A DNA stretch of 64,000 nucleotides from Temnothorax longispinosus (GCF_030848805.1 NC_092362.1:13561642-13625641); one strand, 5' to 3'; counted from the first letter of the stretch, positions 1 through 14,400 are shown. Made by a program: numbers and translations. The notes: generated by a model from the sequence alone, not told the origin.

Positions 1-537
1 GCGAACTGTTTATTCGGGCAAAGTGTCAAGAGCTTGAGAATTGACGTCCGCATTCAGAAATCGCGCCACTCGCCACTCGCCACTGATCGACACGGTTTTT
101 AGATCCGCCAATCAGGAACTGTTTTTCCGCGAAAGGCTCGACCGTGCGCGCTTTCCGAACGCAATGGGCGCGTTTAGCAGACACAACTGTTGCACAACTG
201 TTGAGTTCGTCTTATTAACACTCTGCGTTGATTGGTTGGTTCTAAAGGTAAGAGCTAAGAGCCACGCACATTCCACCGCTACTGAGCGGCTTGGTCCTTG
301 GTCTGCTGAACGCGACCAATGGGTCTGTTTCTTTTAGCTGCACCGACTGAACTGTGCTGAACTGGTGCAATAAGTGCAGCTAAAAAAACACCCAATTTTC
401 CACTCGTGTGCGCGTGCCAAGTAAACTCGACGTGACGCGCTTCAAAGTTTGAAATGTAAGGACTGTGGGAGACCCTTGCGTCGCGACGGAACCGCTTCGT
501 CGAGCGAGTCCCCGAGTCCCTGCCGTGGCCGTGAACG
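1..537 (+). other. 5' flank and 5' UTR of the SERAC1 gene
   Basis: No gene is visible here. The stretch is CpG-rich and has several CCAAT/ATTGG-type pentamers (for example near 231-240 and 314-320), which fits a housekeeping promoter. The short open frames have no recognisable content. The last part should hold the SERAC1 transcription start and 5' UTR, but no TATA box decides the exact site. Confidence 0.4.
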
Positions 538-3500
538 ATGCGAGCGTCGAGGGGTTATGTGTACTACCTGAAGACGAGTGGCATCTGCGTCGTGGTGCTC
601 GGGTAAGTGACTGTCAAGGTGACTCGTCCACTCAAGATAGTCAAGATCAAGGTCGAGTGTCTCCGAGTATTTGAAACTTGGACGTGTATCTCGTGCAGGG
701 GCTGCTGGTTTCTGTATCAACTGCGGCAGATATCGCGGATCATTCGGTCGACTTACGATACGAGCGTTCTAAGTTTGGAGCAAGCCCGCGCACAGTACAT
801 CTACGTCGATGACCCTCAGTTTAAAGGTAAGTCGTCTGCCGGAGCGTGACGTGTACGGTGTACGTCTATGACAGTCACAGCTGATGTGTGCAAACTGCAA
901 ACGTTGATCGGTCCTGCTCCGGTTTCAGACATCTTCATGTTTAGGAAGGACGAGGATCTACATGGACCTGCGTCGGAGAAGCCAAGAAGCCTCAGCGACA
1001 CTCTGGCGAGATGGTGGAAGGAGAAGAATCACAAGCTTGCATATAAGTTGTTATATATGGCGCAACACGGAGACAGAAACGAGCGATATAAAGCGGTGAC
1101 TGAGCTTGGTGCCTTGTTACATTTGAAAGGTAGGTTCTCTAGCCATCACAATGTTTCTCTGGGATTACGTGTACGTTTCCCTTTTTAATATATAGAATAA
1201 AACGCTTAAACGTTGAATAGAAATTAGATTCACGCAATCTTTCTATAGAATAGAAAATCTCACTTTTAGATTGGCAGTATCGTCACTTGGCACAGATGAT
1301 GGATGCTAAAACAGCAGCAGCTCTCGCAAGAATGCCAAATATTAATTCACAGTTCTTTTTGCAACCACCGTATTATCATGTGCAGTACAACTTAAACGTA
1401 TGTGATACGTGTTTTAATTTTAACACTTTCAATTATTTTAATTTTAACATTTTTATACCATAACATACATACATGCTCGTTGCCAATATTCTCCAGCATC
1501 GTAACATTACATTTATATTAAGGATAAATGAGATTATTTTTTACAGGATGTCGTAGAAAAGGTACATTCGCTGCTGTTAAGTCTGAATGCTTTATGTGGC
1601 AATACACATCTCTGCCTTACACAATTTCTTAGTAAAATGTTTAAAGATTCGCATCGAGTAAGTATATAAAATTGAATGTATATAAAAAAAAGTATCAAAG
1701 TACGGAAAATAATAAATTTAAAAAATGTAAACATAAAGCGTAATTTAATTAAATCTTCGAAGATAATGCTAAATATCTACAAATTAAATTATTATTTCTA
1801 AATTATAATATTGGCTATGAATATTATAATAAAATCACATATAATATTATAGTTTTGTAATTGTAACTTGATGACATCTATGCTGAAACTATCTATTCAA
1901 TTGATGTGCAGTATCTTGTAGAATGGTTTGATCATGACCTGGCAAGCGTGGGTCTTTCTATGGAAACGACGACAGTTCGGGATGATGACGTGCTCAAAAG
2001 TTGCATTCGTGCGATCTGCCATCATTCCTCCGTGGAACAGTACAGCAAACGTGAGATATAAATTTTGCGCAATTTTACAGACTGTCTCACTGACACACTC
2101 TCTATATCTCCTGTTTAATTTTGGGATTTTAGACCTGATCGATGCCGGAGCTTTGCCAATATTGACAGCGATACAGAAACGTTGCAGTGATGACGTAGAA
2201 ATGTGCATACTACTCGCAAGGATATTATCCAACATGTGTCTTCATTCTGAATATTTAGAGGCTATCTATGAATCCGGTAAGATGGACTTGATATTTCCGC
2301 GATATATTATTGTATATACAGATATATAACTACTGATATAATTGTTTCCACTTAGGATGGATTGGCATATTGTCACGTTGGTCCCACAGCGACGATATTC
2401 GTCTGTCGGCACAGGCGATCAGTGCATTGATGAATCTGGATAGGGATGGGAACGAGAAAGCAAAATATGCGCAGAGTGTTTATCTTCTTTATCCTCTGCA
2501 CAGAGTTCACGCGGCAACAAAAATGGACGTTGTATTTTTGCATGGATTGTTGGGTGGAGTATTCGTTACCTGGAGACAACGTGACGTCGCGACGTCTGCG
2601 CTTGGAGTTGTAGGTTTGTCAATATCTGTAATATGATTATAAACACGTCTTCAAGTTTTATTCATCTTATCATCTTGTTAAATTATATGTTTAATCGTAG
2701 ATGATAATACAGCGGTTGAGACTACAGATTACTTGTCTACCATGGCCGATGACGATCGTCCTCAGGAATTCTTTAAAGACTTGGCTCGCGATCTGTACTT
2801 GCGCGAATGGAGAAAGACGGGTCAAGATTTTGAGGTGGTGTTGGACGATTGTCCGCAAAACACAAATGCTCTCGCGTGTGGACCTTATTTTTGCAGAGGG
2901 TAGGTTTTCGTGTATTTAACATTTTTATATATTTAATCTTAAAATGATACCGATGAAAGATTCGCTTGTAAACCGCAAATAATTTGTGAATTTTTACACG
3001 CGATATCTTTAGAGATGACGCCTGTATGAAGAATGATCCTGACTCTAAAACACTTTGTTGGCCTAAAGACTGGTTACCTGTAGACATACCATCCTTACGA
3101 ATCATAGGTGTTAATTATGGTACGAGTTTATCTATGTGGACTCCTTTCTGCCCAATAGAAAGCATGAAGTAAGTACTGTACATGGAAATGTTTCAGCTTT
3201 CTGCGTCTGATAAATTCAGGTATTAAATATTTCGATAGTTATGTTTGATGCGTTACATTTATTTTTATTAGGAGCACTATTAAAGAGAGAAGCGAAGAAT
3301 TTGTTACCAAATTGACAACGGCAAACGTGGGCCAGCGGCCACTTATATGGGTCGCCCATTCAATGGGTGGATTATTAATTAAAAAGATGCTTGTAGAAGG
3401 TATGTATAAGTTGAAAATTTACACTTATATATATATTTTTATATACTTCGATAAATGGACCGATAAAATTATTACTATTGCTATTGTTAAAGTCGTTACA

Positions 3501-4480
3501 TGTTATAATTACGCTTGTAGAGTGGAAAACTGGAGATAAGCACGGCATCTGCAAGAATACCAAGGCTATCCTATTTTACGCTACTCCTCATCGAGGTTCG
3601 CACGTGGCGGCTCTGAAGCAAGCAACGCAAATGCTGCTATGGCCAACGGTCGAGGTGCAAGAACTACGTGAAGGTAATCGTCACGCTGTCTTTAGTTTTA
3701 CGTAACGCGCAACGTAACTAACTTATTGCTCTAACGTTCCAGAGTCGCCGCAATTGCTAAGATTGCATGAGGAATTCCTAGAAATGTTGAATGAATATCG
3801 CATAGAGATTGTGAGTTTTGCCGAGGCCAAACCCACCCTTGTAACCGCATTGAAGTTTCCCTTCCAATTCGTCAGCCTTAATTCAGCAGGTAATGCTTTA
3901 GATTAGATATATACTGTTGATATTCCGTTTTCATACGTCATTATCGATTATAGATCAGCTTATCTTGATGGTATGCACGTGTAGATAAATCTAACTTATC
4001 TAGATCCTTATCAACATACTCTATACACAAACACACATGCATATAAAACAATATACTGCTTATATCTTTCAGATCCTGGCGTGGGAGAGTTCTTCGAGAT
4101 TCCGCAGGATCATTTATCGATATGCAAGCCAGCTAGCAGGTAACATTTAGATTGCGGTACGGTTTAAAAGCATCATTGGATAAGAGGAAGACGTAGCTTC
4201 ATTACATCATCAACAAAGACTTGTTTTTTGTCTGACTGCCAATGATGTTTCAAAACCGTATAACTGTCGAGTATGATTATGATGTCCTTTTACGTACGTA
4301 CAACACGGAAGGAGGGATGCTGAGTAAACTCATGCTATTCCATTTTTTTTTTTTTCGGACAGGCAATCGTTCTTATATCAGAAACTTTTGAGTGTGCTCA
4401 GACACCACGTTAACACTCAGGAAGACACGACTGTCTTGTCGATTAGGAATCTACTATCCATGTTGAGTAAGTTATTTTAG
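538..4480 (+). CDS. SERAC1: SERAC1-like serine active site-containing protein (lipid remodelling, mitochondria/ER contact)
   Basis: Fifteen coding exons: 538-602, 699-826, 929-1129, 1270-1397, 1547-1657, 1912-2050, 2133-2276, 2356-2613, 2701-2899, 3013-3168, 3272-3399, 3521-3673, 3743-3889, 4073-4139 and 4363-4480. They join in phase to 713 aa (human SERAC1 is about 654 aa). A short hydrophobic segment at about residues 14-32 matches the N-terminal membrane anchor of the family, and a YIYV motif follows it. ARM-like helices fill the middle. The C-terminal alpha/beta-hydrolase part starts with FLHGLLGG (about residues 366-373), and the GXSXG nucleophile elbow is WVAHSMGGLL with Ser near residue 540. 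Further family landmarks are FYATPHRGS and DHLSICKPASR near the end. In animals SERAC1 acts in phosphatidylglycerol/cardiolipin remodelling and cholesterol trafficking at mitochondria-ER contacts; that role is transferred by homology. The ATG at 538 is chosen because it reads straight into the anchor. The gene is convergent with the SEA-domain gene. Confidence 0.93.
4158..4260 (+). other. Imperfect hairpin in the last SERAC1 intron (possible miRNA precursor or MITE remnant)
   Basis: Two 22-nt arms, 4158-4179 and 4239-4260, are inverted complements with about three mismatches. They are separated by a 59-nt loop that contains a smaller AGAC/GTCT stem. The hairpin lies wholly inside intron 14 of SERAC1 and on its sense strand. 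Arm length suits a microRNA duplex, but the sequence matches no miRNA I know, so a degenerate transposon is equally possible. Confidence 0.3.
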
Positions 4481-5074
4481 GTTTGTGTACAAGAGATAAT
4501 ATATGCGAGTTTTATATATATTTTTATGTGGAACCAGATGAATGTATGTATACGTATAAAAAATAAAACTGTGATAGCATACATCATGGTTTGATCTTTA
4601 CTCAGTATCTCATTTCATTTATAAACAGGAAGTATTTCGCTGTCGGTGTAATCGCCATTTTCTTTTCGCTTAATTCTACTTTACACACCTACGATTTCAA
4701 ACGCATCGCGGCAACATACATTGGCGTCACGGTAATATCGGTTCTGATGGAGAACGACCGATTATAATATGATTACTTATTATTCTGACTAGAATAAATA
4801 AATCCTTTATTAAAGCAAATAGTGAAGAATTAATAGGTAATAATTCGATGTCGCGAAATAATGAACACAAGGTATTACTAGATGTACGAGAAAATACAAA
4901 TCCATATGTTTAAAATATAAATGTAAATATATCGATGATCTCGTATCACGAGGTGAACGCGCATCGTTGAAGAATAGAGCAAATATTCCAATGGGTCTCG
5001 TAGCTTACCTAAGGCGCCGAATAAATTAAGTGAAATCTCGGTATTGATAGAAGAAATTGCAGTTTATTGGCCGT
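4481..5074. other. Convergent 3' intergenic region with poly(A) signals
   Basis: This is AT-rich DNA between the SERAC1 stop and the stop of the minus-strand SEA gene. It should hold both 3' UTRs. AATAAA at 4562-4567 is about 80 bases past the SERAC1 stop. On the minus strand AATAAA occurs as TTTATT at 4806-4811, and also at 5063-5068 just beyond the SEA stop. Nothing else is recognised. Confidence 0.5.
4562..4567 (+). terminator. Poly(A) signal for SERAC1
   Basis: A canonical AATAAA lies 82 bases after the SERAC1 stop codon, followed by T/GT-rich DNA. It is the first canonical hexamer downstream on this strand. Confidence 0.5.
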
Positions 5075-8000
5075 TTAGAAATTCGTGTCGTAATCAGGAT
5101 GGTGACGGGTCGACAGGTTCATGGTACTGTCGTAACCGTACTTGCTGCTCGTGTGCGAGGGATTGTAATAATAACCGTTCCACTCAGATCGCCAACTGTC
5201 GTACATATTGTATTTCTTGTTATCGTGGAAGGATTTGTCAACCAGAATCTGAAAAAGGGACGAGTCCAGGGTAAGCACCGTACGTCCGATATGCACGAGG
5301 CTTATGACATTGCGTCGCGCGTTCATTCACCTTGTTAGAAGTCGATTCGAAGGACTTGTCGTTCCAAGAGACGTCGGGATCGGTCCATATTGTGTGCACC
5401 GGCTTTGAGTAGTCGCTCGATCTGTGACTCGACGTGTGCTTAGCCACTTCTTCCTCGTAAATGGTGGACATGGTCGGCTTCAGCTTCGATCCGCTTTGTC
5501 TGTTGACGAGCTGGAAAGTGACGTCATTCATTATCTCTGATTGTATGACTGCGCCAAGATTTTGAGCACGCTTGACACTTACCACAGACACACCAAACAC
5601 GATAATAAATAGTAAACCTCCGACACCTATCACTATTACCGCGATCGCCCATTGAGGTATCAATCTATCATCTTTCTCGATATATTGTGGCATATTTACT
5701 TTAGGTATGACTGTAAAGAAAAATAATACATGTAGGTATAATTAACAATTAAAATATCAAAGAGAAAGAAAATTTTGATAACATACCTACGAAATCAGTG
5801 TACTTAGGATCGATAGTAAACATTCCCATTCTTAATGGACCTTTCGTGGTCGTTTCATTCCACCGATTGGCGTTGTATGTCCTGAGCGAGTCGTGGAAAA
5901 TCACTTTAAGTTCCTGCGTGTTCACTTTCTGCTGTAAATTGTTTAGCTCGACAAAGTAGTCTACTAGGATGCTGCCTTGACTGAAAGTGAACCATTATAT
6001 CTTTGCTGAGACTTGATACGAAATCGATTAAAGTATGATATAGTGATGTCTAATGTACGATTCGCAAAAAATTCTATGCGACAATAAGAATCTTACTATT
6101 TGTGCAAATAATGATTACACTTCTAAAATTATCTTCCATGCTTATTTTTTGACACCATTGCTCTAAATTATAAAAGATTACCTGAAGGAGTCAATCCTTA
6201 TATTTTTGTACCACGTCATTAAAACGCTGGATTTCGAGAATATAAAATTCATCTGAAAAAAGAAAAAAAAACATATATATGTATGATTTAAATGTGACAA
6301 ACATGTTTCGTAAAGTTAATGGGAAGCTTAGCCAAAGGTGTACCTCTCGTTCCACGTGATTCGCAAGTTCTTGCCATTCGCGAGTGTTCCGATCGAGCAG
6401 TTCTGGCACCCACGTCGCGTTTCCAATGATACGTATCGTCCCGGCGACCTCGCACTCGTCGTCGCACACGCCAGGAGTTGTCGGCCTCGGTGTCGTCGTC
6501 GTCGTCGTCGATGTCGACGACGTGCTCGAAATCTCGTTCGTGCTAGGAATGAGCGATATGTTCACCGATGCTACCGTAGCCGTGCGCGCTGCTTCCAGTA
6601 ACTTCTCGATAGAGATCGGCGTGGTGGACGGAGTTGGCCATCCGGTAAACTCCGTAGTAGCTCTGAAATTTGTCTCTCTCTTAGCACGATTGTTATTAGA
6701 TACGATACTATTTTGCACTACTTTGTAACATGATTCTTGACGAACGAAAAATTGTAATTCATAATGAATGTGAACAAAAGACGTTGACGAATAAAATTTC
6801 TGAAGAGATCACTAAAAGAAGAGCTATTCTTTTAATAATAATTAAGGTGTAACGTTGTAAGACTGACTTACCGAGTCGGCCATCCCTTTTGTATTTTTGG
6901 CGTCACCGCGCCTGGACCGTCCCCACGTGGAGTTTGCGGAGTGGTTATTTTGTGAATCGGCTTTCGACCGCCTGGTCTGCTGGGAAACACGATTTTCAAG
7001 CTACCGGCTTTCTTCGTGGTAGGCTCGGAATCGGTTCGTTCTGTGACCGTTACATTCTGCTCGCTGTTCGCGTCGCCAGTAGGTTTGCTGTCCGGCTCAA
7101 GGTCCTTTTTTTGTTCGTAATCCTTAGGTACGAAGGCGGAGATATCGACTTTGGAAGACGCGAAGAGATCTTGGATAGACGGGGCGATCTTTTCTGGAGA
7201 GACGCCTGTACTTTTCGCTGTTGTTGTCGTCGTCGTCGTCGTAGTAGTAGTAGTAGTAGTAGTATCTTTTGACTTGGATTCTTCCTCAACCTTCTTTTTG
7301 TCATAGCCAGGTGGTAGGAGAGACGAAATGTCGACCTTGGATTTGGCGAGGATTTCACTGAGGAGGGAACTCTCCGTGGCAGCTATCTCTTCTTTTTTTA
7401 GCTTGTATCCTGGCGGTAGGAATGCGCTAATATCTTGGACGACAATGCTGGCTTTAGGTTTCGTTCGTGGTGTCGTCGATGTGGTCTTTGTCTCTGCTGC
7501 TTCCGTGGACGTCGGTTTCGAAGAAGGCCATCTGAAAGAAAAATGACAATAACTATCATTGGTAACTTTTTTAACTATCAATTGAATCTTGATTCATCAA
7601 TACAATTGCAAAGTCTAATAAGCGTACTTTGTCGTTCTTGTTACTGATAATTCAAAAATTTATATGTGGATAAAACTCATTTCCGCCAATTATTATTTAT
7701 CTGATATGCGACTATAGATAAATATATATTACACTCGCAAATTTTACATCTTTTAATCCTTTCAAAAATTTATGCGACATATCCAACCTGAAATTTATCT
7801 TGGAAACCGCACTTGGGGTGGTTCCTCTCGACACGTACGTTCGAGGCAGCAAACCTTCCAGGGAGTCGAGCGTGGTTTCAAATCGCGGCTTCGCCGTGCT
7901 GGTGCTAGTGTTGTTCAATTTTTTGTCGTTGTAACGTCGTGGGATAAACTTGCTGATAACCGGCGTCTTGGCTGTGGTAGTGAAACTCCTGCGAGTCGTC

Positions 8001-11000
8001 GTCGTCGTCGTGCGATCGCGCTCGGCTAATACGTCCAGCTGCAACGTGTTGCCGGCGTTTCGGAAGCCACCGGTGCCCAGGATAGCCGCCGGCAAGAGAT
8101 CGCTGGATAGCTTGGATTGCGCCCAGTCAAGCTTGTCGATGATGCTCTCCGTGGACGGTGGTTGCGACGTCTTCTTGCCCTCGAGCGACCCGCCGTGCGC
8201 CTCCACCTGCTCCACGCGATCTATCACCGGAAACGGTAGGAAGCGCGCGCCCGATACGCTGCGGCTGGTCTGCACGGAAGCTAGGATCCTCGCGGAGTCC
8301 TCCGTGGTCACTTCCGGGTGTCCCTCGGTTGTCTCGGTTGTCTCGGTTAATGAGGACGACGACGACGACGGAGGCGGCGGTGCGATTTGCTCCGTGGTGG
8401 CCGGCGAGACCGTCGTCGGCACCGATATCGTGCCGTTCACCACGCTCTTCGTGGTCACCACGGACACCACGGCACCGCCTATCAGGATGGAACTGACCTC
8501 GGCGGAGACGTTCTCCGGCTCCTCCTTCTCCTCGAGGACAGACGCACCGAGTGTAGTGAACGTTTTGTCACTGCCCTCCATGGACGAGCCTTCCTCCAAC
8601 TCCGTCGACGATACCGGATTGTCGACTTCCTCCTCCTTCTCCTCGACGATTCGCGACGAGTTGGAAGTCGACTCGTGCGAAACGTCTTTATCTCTCTTCT
8701 CAAGAGCTCCGTGCTCTGATTCCGACGATAAATTCCCTGATGTGACATCCTCCTCTTCAGATTCCATGTTTAGATAGTCGTTTTCGCCGTCTAAAACCGG
8801 GGAAATAAGAAGAGATTATTATTCGAAGAATTTTCGAAAAAAGATCTGAGATCCTTTATGACACACCAAATTAATGATATACAAGAATTGTGATACGAAG
8901 ATTGTTACGTGTGTATCCACGAGAGGAGAAATAAATAATAATAATAATTACGGTGATTAGAAACGACCGATTCGAGGCTCACCTGCGTTGTCGTATCGGG
9001 TACGATTAGCGTTTTCGTACTCGTCGTAATAATAATACGTATTGTCGTCCTGATTCGTCGGGAGATCTTCGAGGTAATCCCCATCCCTGTCTATCGCATC
9101 GGTATTCGACACGCTGCTAGTTTCCGGCGGAGATCTCTCTTTCTTCATTACGCCATTCACGGTATCAGAGGGATCTTTCTTCTCCTCCTCTACCTCTTCT
9201 ACCTCTTCTACCTCCTCTCCATCCCCCTCGACCTCTTCCTCTTCGTGCTTATCTTCATCTTCGTATTCCTCGGCGTCGTACGTCAGCTTAGGTTCCTTTT
9301 CCTCCTCCACCTCTTCCGTCTCCACGTGATCGCCTCCCCCCTTCGATTTCGATGTGTCCATCACATTGTTCTCCGCCAGCGAATGCGCCAGCGATGCATC
9401 GACCCCGTTGCTGGACGGCGATGCATTTCGGTCTTGCTTCTCGTACACCGAATTCGTTGGTATCAGCTGCGAGAGCCTGTCCCAGGATCGAGCTGTTTCT
9501 GAAAGTTAATCAGACAGTAGACATGATTTGTAATATATTATCAATAAGAATGTGATTTTCAAGGCGTTCTCAATTTCTTTTTTTTTTTTTTGCGTAGCAA
9601 CTCTTTCCTCTGTAGTAGGAAAATATTTTTCACAGAATTTGATATCGAACGTGCATGTTTTTCAACAGCAATATTTACGCACGTAGGGATTTGTCTCGCA
9701 AAGTCGAGTTATACTGCTTGAAAATCTTGGAAAAAGCGAGGACGCGCTTTCTAATATTGCTTTCTGTGCTCCGTAAGTACATCCGATCCACAAAAAGAAA
9801 CGACCTTAATTTCTTTGATTTATATATGTATTTTTCGAGGACAATTCTTTCTCTTAGATTGAACCGCTTGTGCATCTGTGACAAAACTTACAGGAGACAA
9901 ATCGTATTCTTTGCTTGATATATTCTTTCTACTTGCGAGCCATCACCAGCGCTTTCTTCAGCGACATACAAAAACGTAGCGACGTGACTTTTACTCGCTC
10001 TTCGTTAATCGCGGGAAACCGCGACGGTCTTCAGCGGCCGATTTTCGACGGCCGTTTCCGCGTAATTGTTGCTCGAGGTACGGCATACGATAATACGACG
10101 GCGGTTATCCCGACCGAGCTCACAATGCACGAGACAGAATGCATTATCGTAAGCAAGGTGAAAGGCGAAGTATCGCGCATTTCGCCGCGGCACCGTGCAT
10201 TTAAAGCCGAGTCGCGCGGGCATAATTTATTAGCGGTTTGCGCAATATACTAGCGAATAAAAATCCCGCGGGATGGATATTTACTTCGGTGCACGTGTCG
10301 AAGGAGGCAAGCTTGTGGATACGCCTGAATGGAAGATAGAGAGCAGCGAGAAGTAACGTAACGAGCGCGATATTACATCTCGCGCTACAATAAAGGCACG
10401 AGATACACATCAATGTGTCAAGGGAGAGAGGGAAATAAATCGCGTAATATACATTCTACGGAACATACATTTTACGGAAATAATGCAACAATCTAAAGTA
10501 AGGACAACGACACCTTCTCTGATTAGATCTCGACAAAGAAATCTGCTACGTAGATTAGTTTCCGTTAATATTTTACATGGCGAACAAATGATGTACGTGT
10601 TATCGAAAAAGCAAGTTGAACGTGCTTTGCACACATCACAAAAAAAAAAAACATAAAATAGCAGTTTATATATTCTTCTCGAAAAAAAATAAATTTCGAG
10701 TGTTTCGACTGCGCTTTGCTACTTGGAAAAAAAAATCAAAGAAAATAGACGCGAAGGCTCGTTTCAGTCACCCTCTATTGCCACACGTATTTTTCGCAAT
10801 CATTACATAATTTCTGATCGGTTATAGACCTCGGCGGTTGAGATAAAGTCCCCCCTCTTTTCTCTTTTTGTCTCTCTTTCTAGCTATCTGTTGCTCAGCA
10901 TTGAAATAATACGAGCAACTTCCACAGGTATACGCAATTCAATCCCGAAGTCCTTTTGTTGTCCACGCGGTCGTGGTGCACTCGTATTGTGTTTCAGGGT

Positions 11001-11466
11001 GTCGCAACTAGAATAGTTCCGTAGGCGTAAACGGCGCGATCGGATCGACGAGGAGATTTCGGAGAAAAAGTCCGAGGGCGAATATAAATTAAATCGGGAT
11101 CACAAGCTTGTTTAATCCCGCGACAAATTTCTCGCTCGACCGCGATACGGCCGATTGTCGCCGCGCGCAGATTTCGAGATAATTAATCATACACGGCATA
11201 GTATATACGTGAGTACGTCGCGCTCTCTTGAAACCCGCGCGCATGATGAAGCGTTAATTGAACAGCTGTTGAAATTGCTCGACGAGCAGGAGCTCCAAGC
11301 GGGACATCTTATGAGGCAAAAGTCGGAGAAACGGGGGCAATTTTCCTCGCGCCGCGTGCGTTTCCGCGCGCGACGGAGACCTGGGCGGAAATTTTCTCTA
11401 ATTTTATAAGACTCGCGAAGAATTATGTGCACGTTCTCCGTAACTCGTCCATGGCTTTCTCCCTCT

Positions 11467-11497
<31 letters not shown>

Positions 11498-14400
11498 TCT
11501 CGCGCCACTATGTAATCCGCAATAAAATTGAAAAACGGGTTGCAAAGCCATGCTCGCGTTATCGTACGCGTGCGCTCATTAATCACGGCAATCGCGCGTC
11601 CCGTAACGACCGCCGAAATGATCTACGATCGCGCGCGCGTCGCGTTTTTACCGCGCGTCGCCGTGAGTTATGCGGCCGCAAATAGCCGGGATAATTATAA
11701 TTACGGCCGGCCGGCCGGCCGGCCGGCCGATCACATTCACCACGCTTCACAATCGGTCCGGGATTAATAGATCGGCGCATGGGGCAAGTATAAATTAAGG
11801 CGGGGTTCCCCGGCGCTACCATGGCCGCGCGGGTTGGCTCTTACAAGGTGTTTAAGCTTATCTCTCTCTTTCTCTCCCTCTCGTTCTTTTGCCTCTTGGC
11901 TCCGCTTGATGCATCGCCGCGAATCGATCGCGCACGACCCCGAGGCATCGCTTAGGGCGAAAGGTAAGAATGAGGCGTAAAGAAGAAAACGCAAACGACG
12001 CGCGGTAAAGTGATGATTGTGAGATGTGCGGCTGCTTCCATCGAGAGGCAAATCTGATTAAAGGATAAATTGGATTAGTACGTCCGTGTCCGTCGGAGAT
12101 TAGCCGGTGCAGCCGGAATGGACGAGGAATAAAATACAACGTTAATAAACGATAAGATAAAACCGGCTATAGGATGTACAAGCGTGTATATAATAGACAA
12201 GTGGTGTTCCACGAACGTGAATGAAATACGTGGCTGAGGTAATCTCCGCGATAAAATAGTAAGGAACATAAATATTCCGTCTTGCGTTAAAAATCGCAAT
12301 CTTCTTCCATTGTCCCGCGCCAAAGATGCGCAATGTATCGCCAGTGTATCGCTATATCCTTAAGCGCTGTTATTTTAACGGTGGGCGTTTAAGGTCGCGA
12401 CGCGCAACGCGAGGATGCCGCGGTCGAAGAAAAATCCACCTCCGTAAAACGCTACGTACATCTGTGCGCCGCACGATGATTGCTACCTCGCCGGTGCGCG
12501 GTAGTAATCGGCGACGCGCATCGACGATCGGCCGCGAAATTCGTGCGTAAATATCAAATAAGAGCAACGCCGCGAGTAACGAGCGAGCGGATTAAAGTAA
12601 TAAACCGCGCGCGCGTTTCGCGTTGTTCCTTTTTAATCTGGGCTGTCCGCGCGAGAGAGAATTCATCGCCGATTCGATGCGTGCTTTAATTATTATCGGT
12701 CGTTTCGCAAAAAGAGGTCGTTTTCTTTCCCTTTTATCCTTTTTTCCGTGTCGCGGGGCTGTTTGCATACGCATGTTTGCGAGACGACGAGCTCGGGGAT
12801 CAGCTCCGTGCGTTATGCGACAGAGATTCCACTTGGGACGCCGCGCCGAAGCCTTCGCCTTCGCGATTCCAAGTAGGCTATATTTTATGCTTTTAACGCC
12901 GGACATTATCGCTCCGCCACGGGCAGCGATATACATGTACGCGCGAATAATGAAATCGCGGTAATAGATAATCAGTTCGCATTACTCGGGAATGGGATTA
13001 ATGACTCGCGCGCGCGGGCAAAGATCCTTGTTCAACTCACTTTCAACGGGCAAACGGAGCGCGACCGCGACGTCGTTCGCGCAATACATGCTTTGTTACG
13101 TTTCCACTCGACTTGCTCCGGAATTCTTAACGAAATTCTTAATCCACCCGAAGGGTTTCTCTCCGTAAAAGAAGAGCAAGATTTTTTTTATGAATTTTGC
13201 ATTTATAAATAAAGAGAGAGAATATTTACATGTAATAAAACAACATCAATTTACATCTACGTTATTTTTTTATTGTTGTAATATTACCAATATCCTATAA
13301 TTCCGTCTATCGGCGTCTATCTTTCTAGACAAATCTAAAGAATGACAAGGGCGATGTTACGATCTGAGAATTAAAATTCTTAAAATTTCAAAAGAACCAT
13401 CGATAAAGTGCTAAATGCCATTATTTCACGTCGCGAACAAGACATTTTGAAATGAGTTTAATTTTCCGCACTGATGAGATAATGAATAGAGACAATGCTA
13501 TGAGAGCGTTACGAGATTGTTATGCGTAACTTATGTAACTCGGTAACTTTTCAAAATATCTCACGCACGTCCACGCGTCGTGAACGTATCGCGAAGGCAC
13601 GGGGTTTGATTTTTAGCGCCCGTTTATGAGAGGGGGGGGGACCGTGGTGAATTCTAGTCGCACGTGGAAATATCTCGAAAAGAGCGTGTCGAGAGCGTGT
13701 TTTCGCGGTTCGCGTTAACGCGATCATTCAAGCGGATCCTTCCCCTTTTCGGGGCCACGCCGACGAGCGTTTCTCACCCGACATCAAATATCAAACGCGC
13801 GTACTTATCGGCCCGATCGCCGGTGCGCTGGCGTAATTCGAAAACTCTTACATGGTCAGTTTAACGTGCACTTCCTCGTGCGAGATATACTTTCACGACC
13901 GGGACACGGCGAGGAAGTGTCCGCTCGATCGGAGTTGTAACCGAAGGCTTAGGCAACGTGAAGCCTGCGGCCGCTCTCCTTTCGATCGTCCTTCGTTCAA
14001 TTCAAACGCCTGCCTAGTGCCTGCATGCTGCATGAATTCCTAGATCGCACGCGCGATGTATTACCGAGCGACGGCTGCGTCTTGTACTTAAATTTATTAT
14101 TGTGCAGTTACATTATAATTGAACAACATAGAGAGCGTGTTTACGCATTCAGCGTTTCAATGAAGAAAGCGTTAAAATGCGATGACGTGGATCTTATCGC
14201 TGTAGTAAAAATGCGATAAATTGGATTTTATTATACACATAAACATACAGATAAACTTTTTTAGACTTTAATGGTAATGGTTGGAAAAGTAAATCGACTC
14301 TTCTTCGGGAAAAGCTTCGTTATTTCGTTTAGTAATTAAAATTAACTAATGAAAAGTATGTCGAGAAAACATCGTTTCGAGTCTATAATTTCTCTTTGCT

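Noticed and set aside
6191..6718. Unspliced minus-strand frame over SEA exons 5-6
   Set aside because: It reads through an intron. Splicing 6344 to 6252 shifts the frame and restores the SEA domain, so the continuous frame is not the protein.
7950..8777. 275-codon plus-strand open frame
   Set aside because: It is the antisense shadow of exon 3 of the SEA-domain gene, whose splice phases are consistent.
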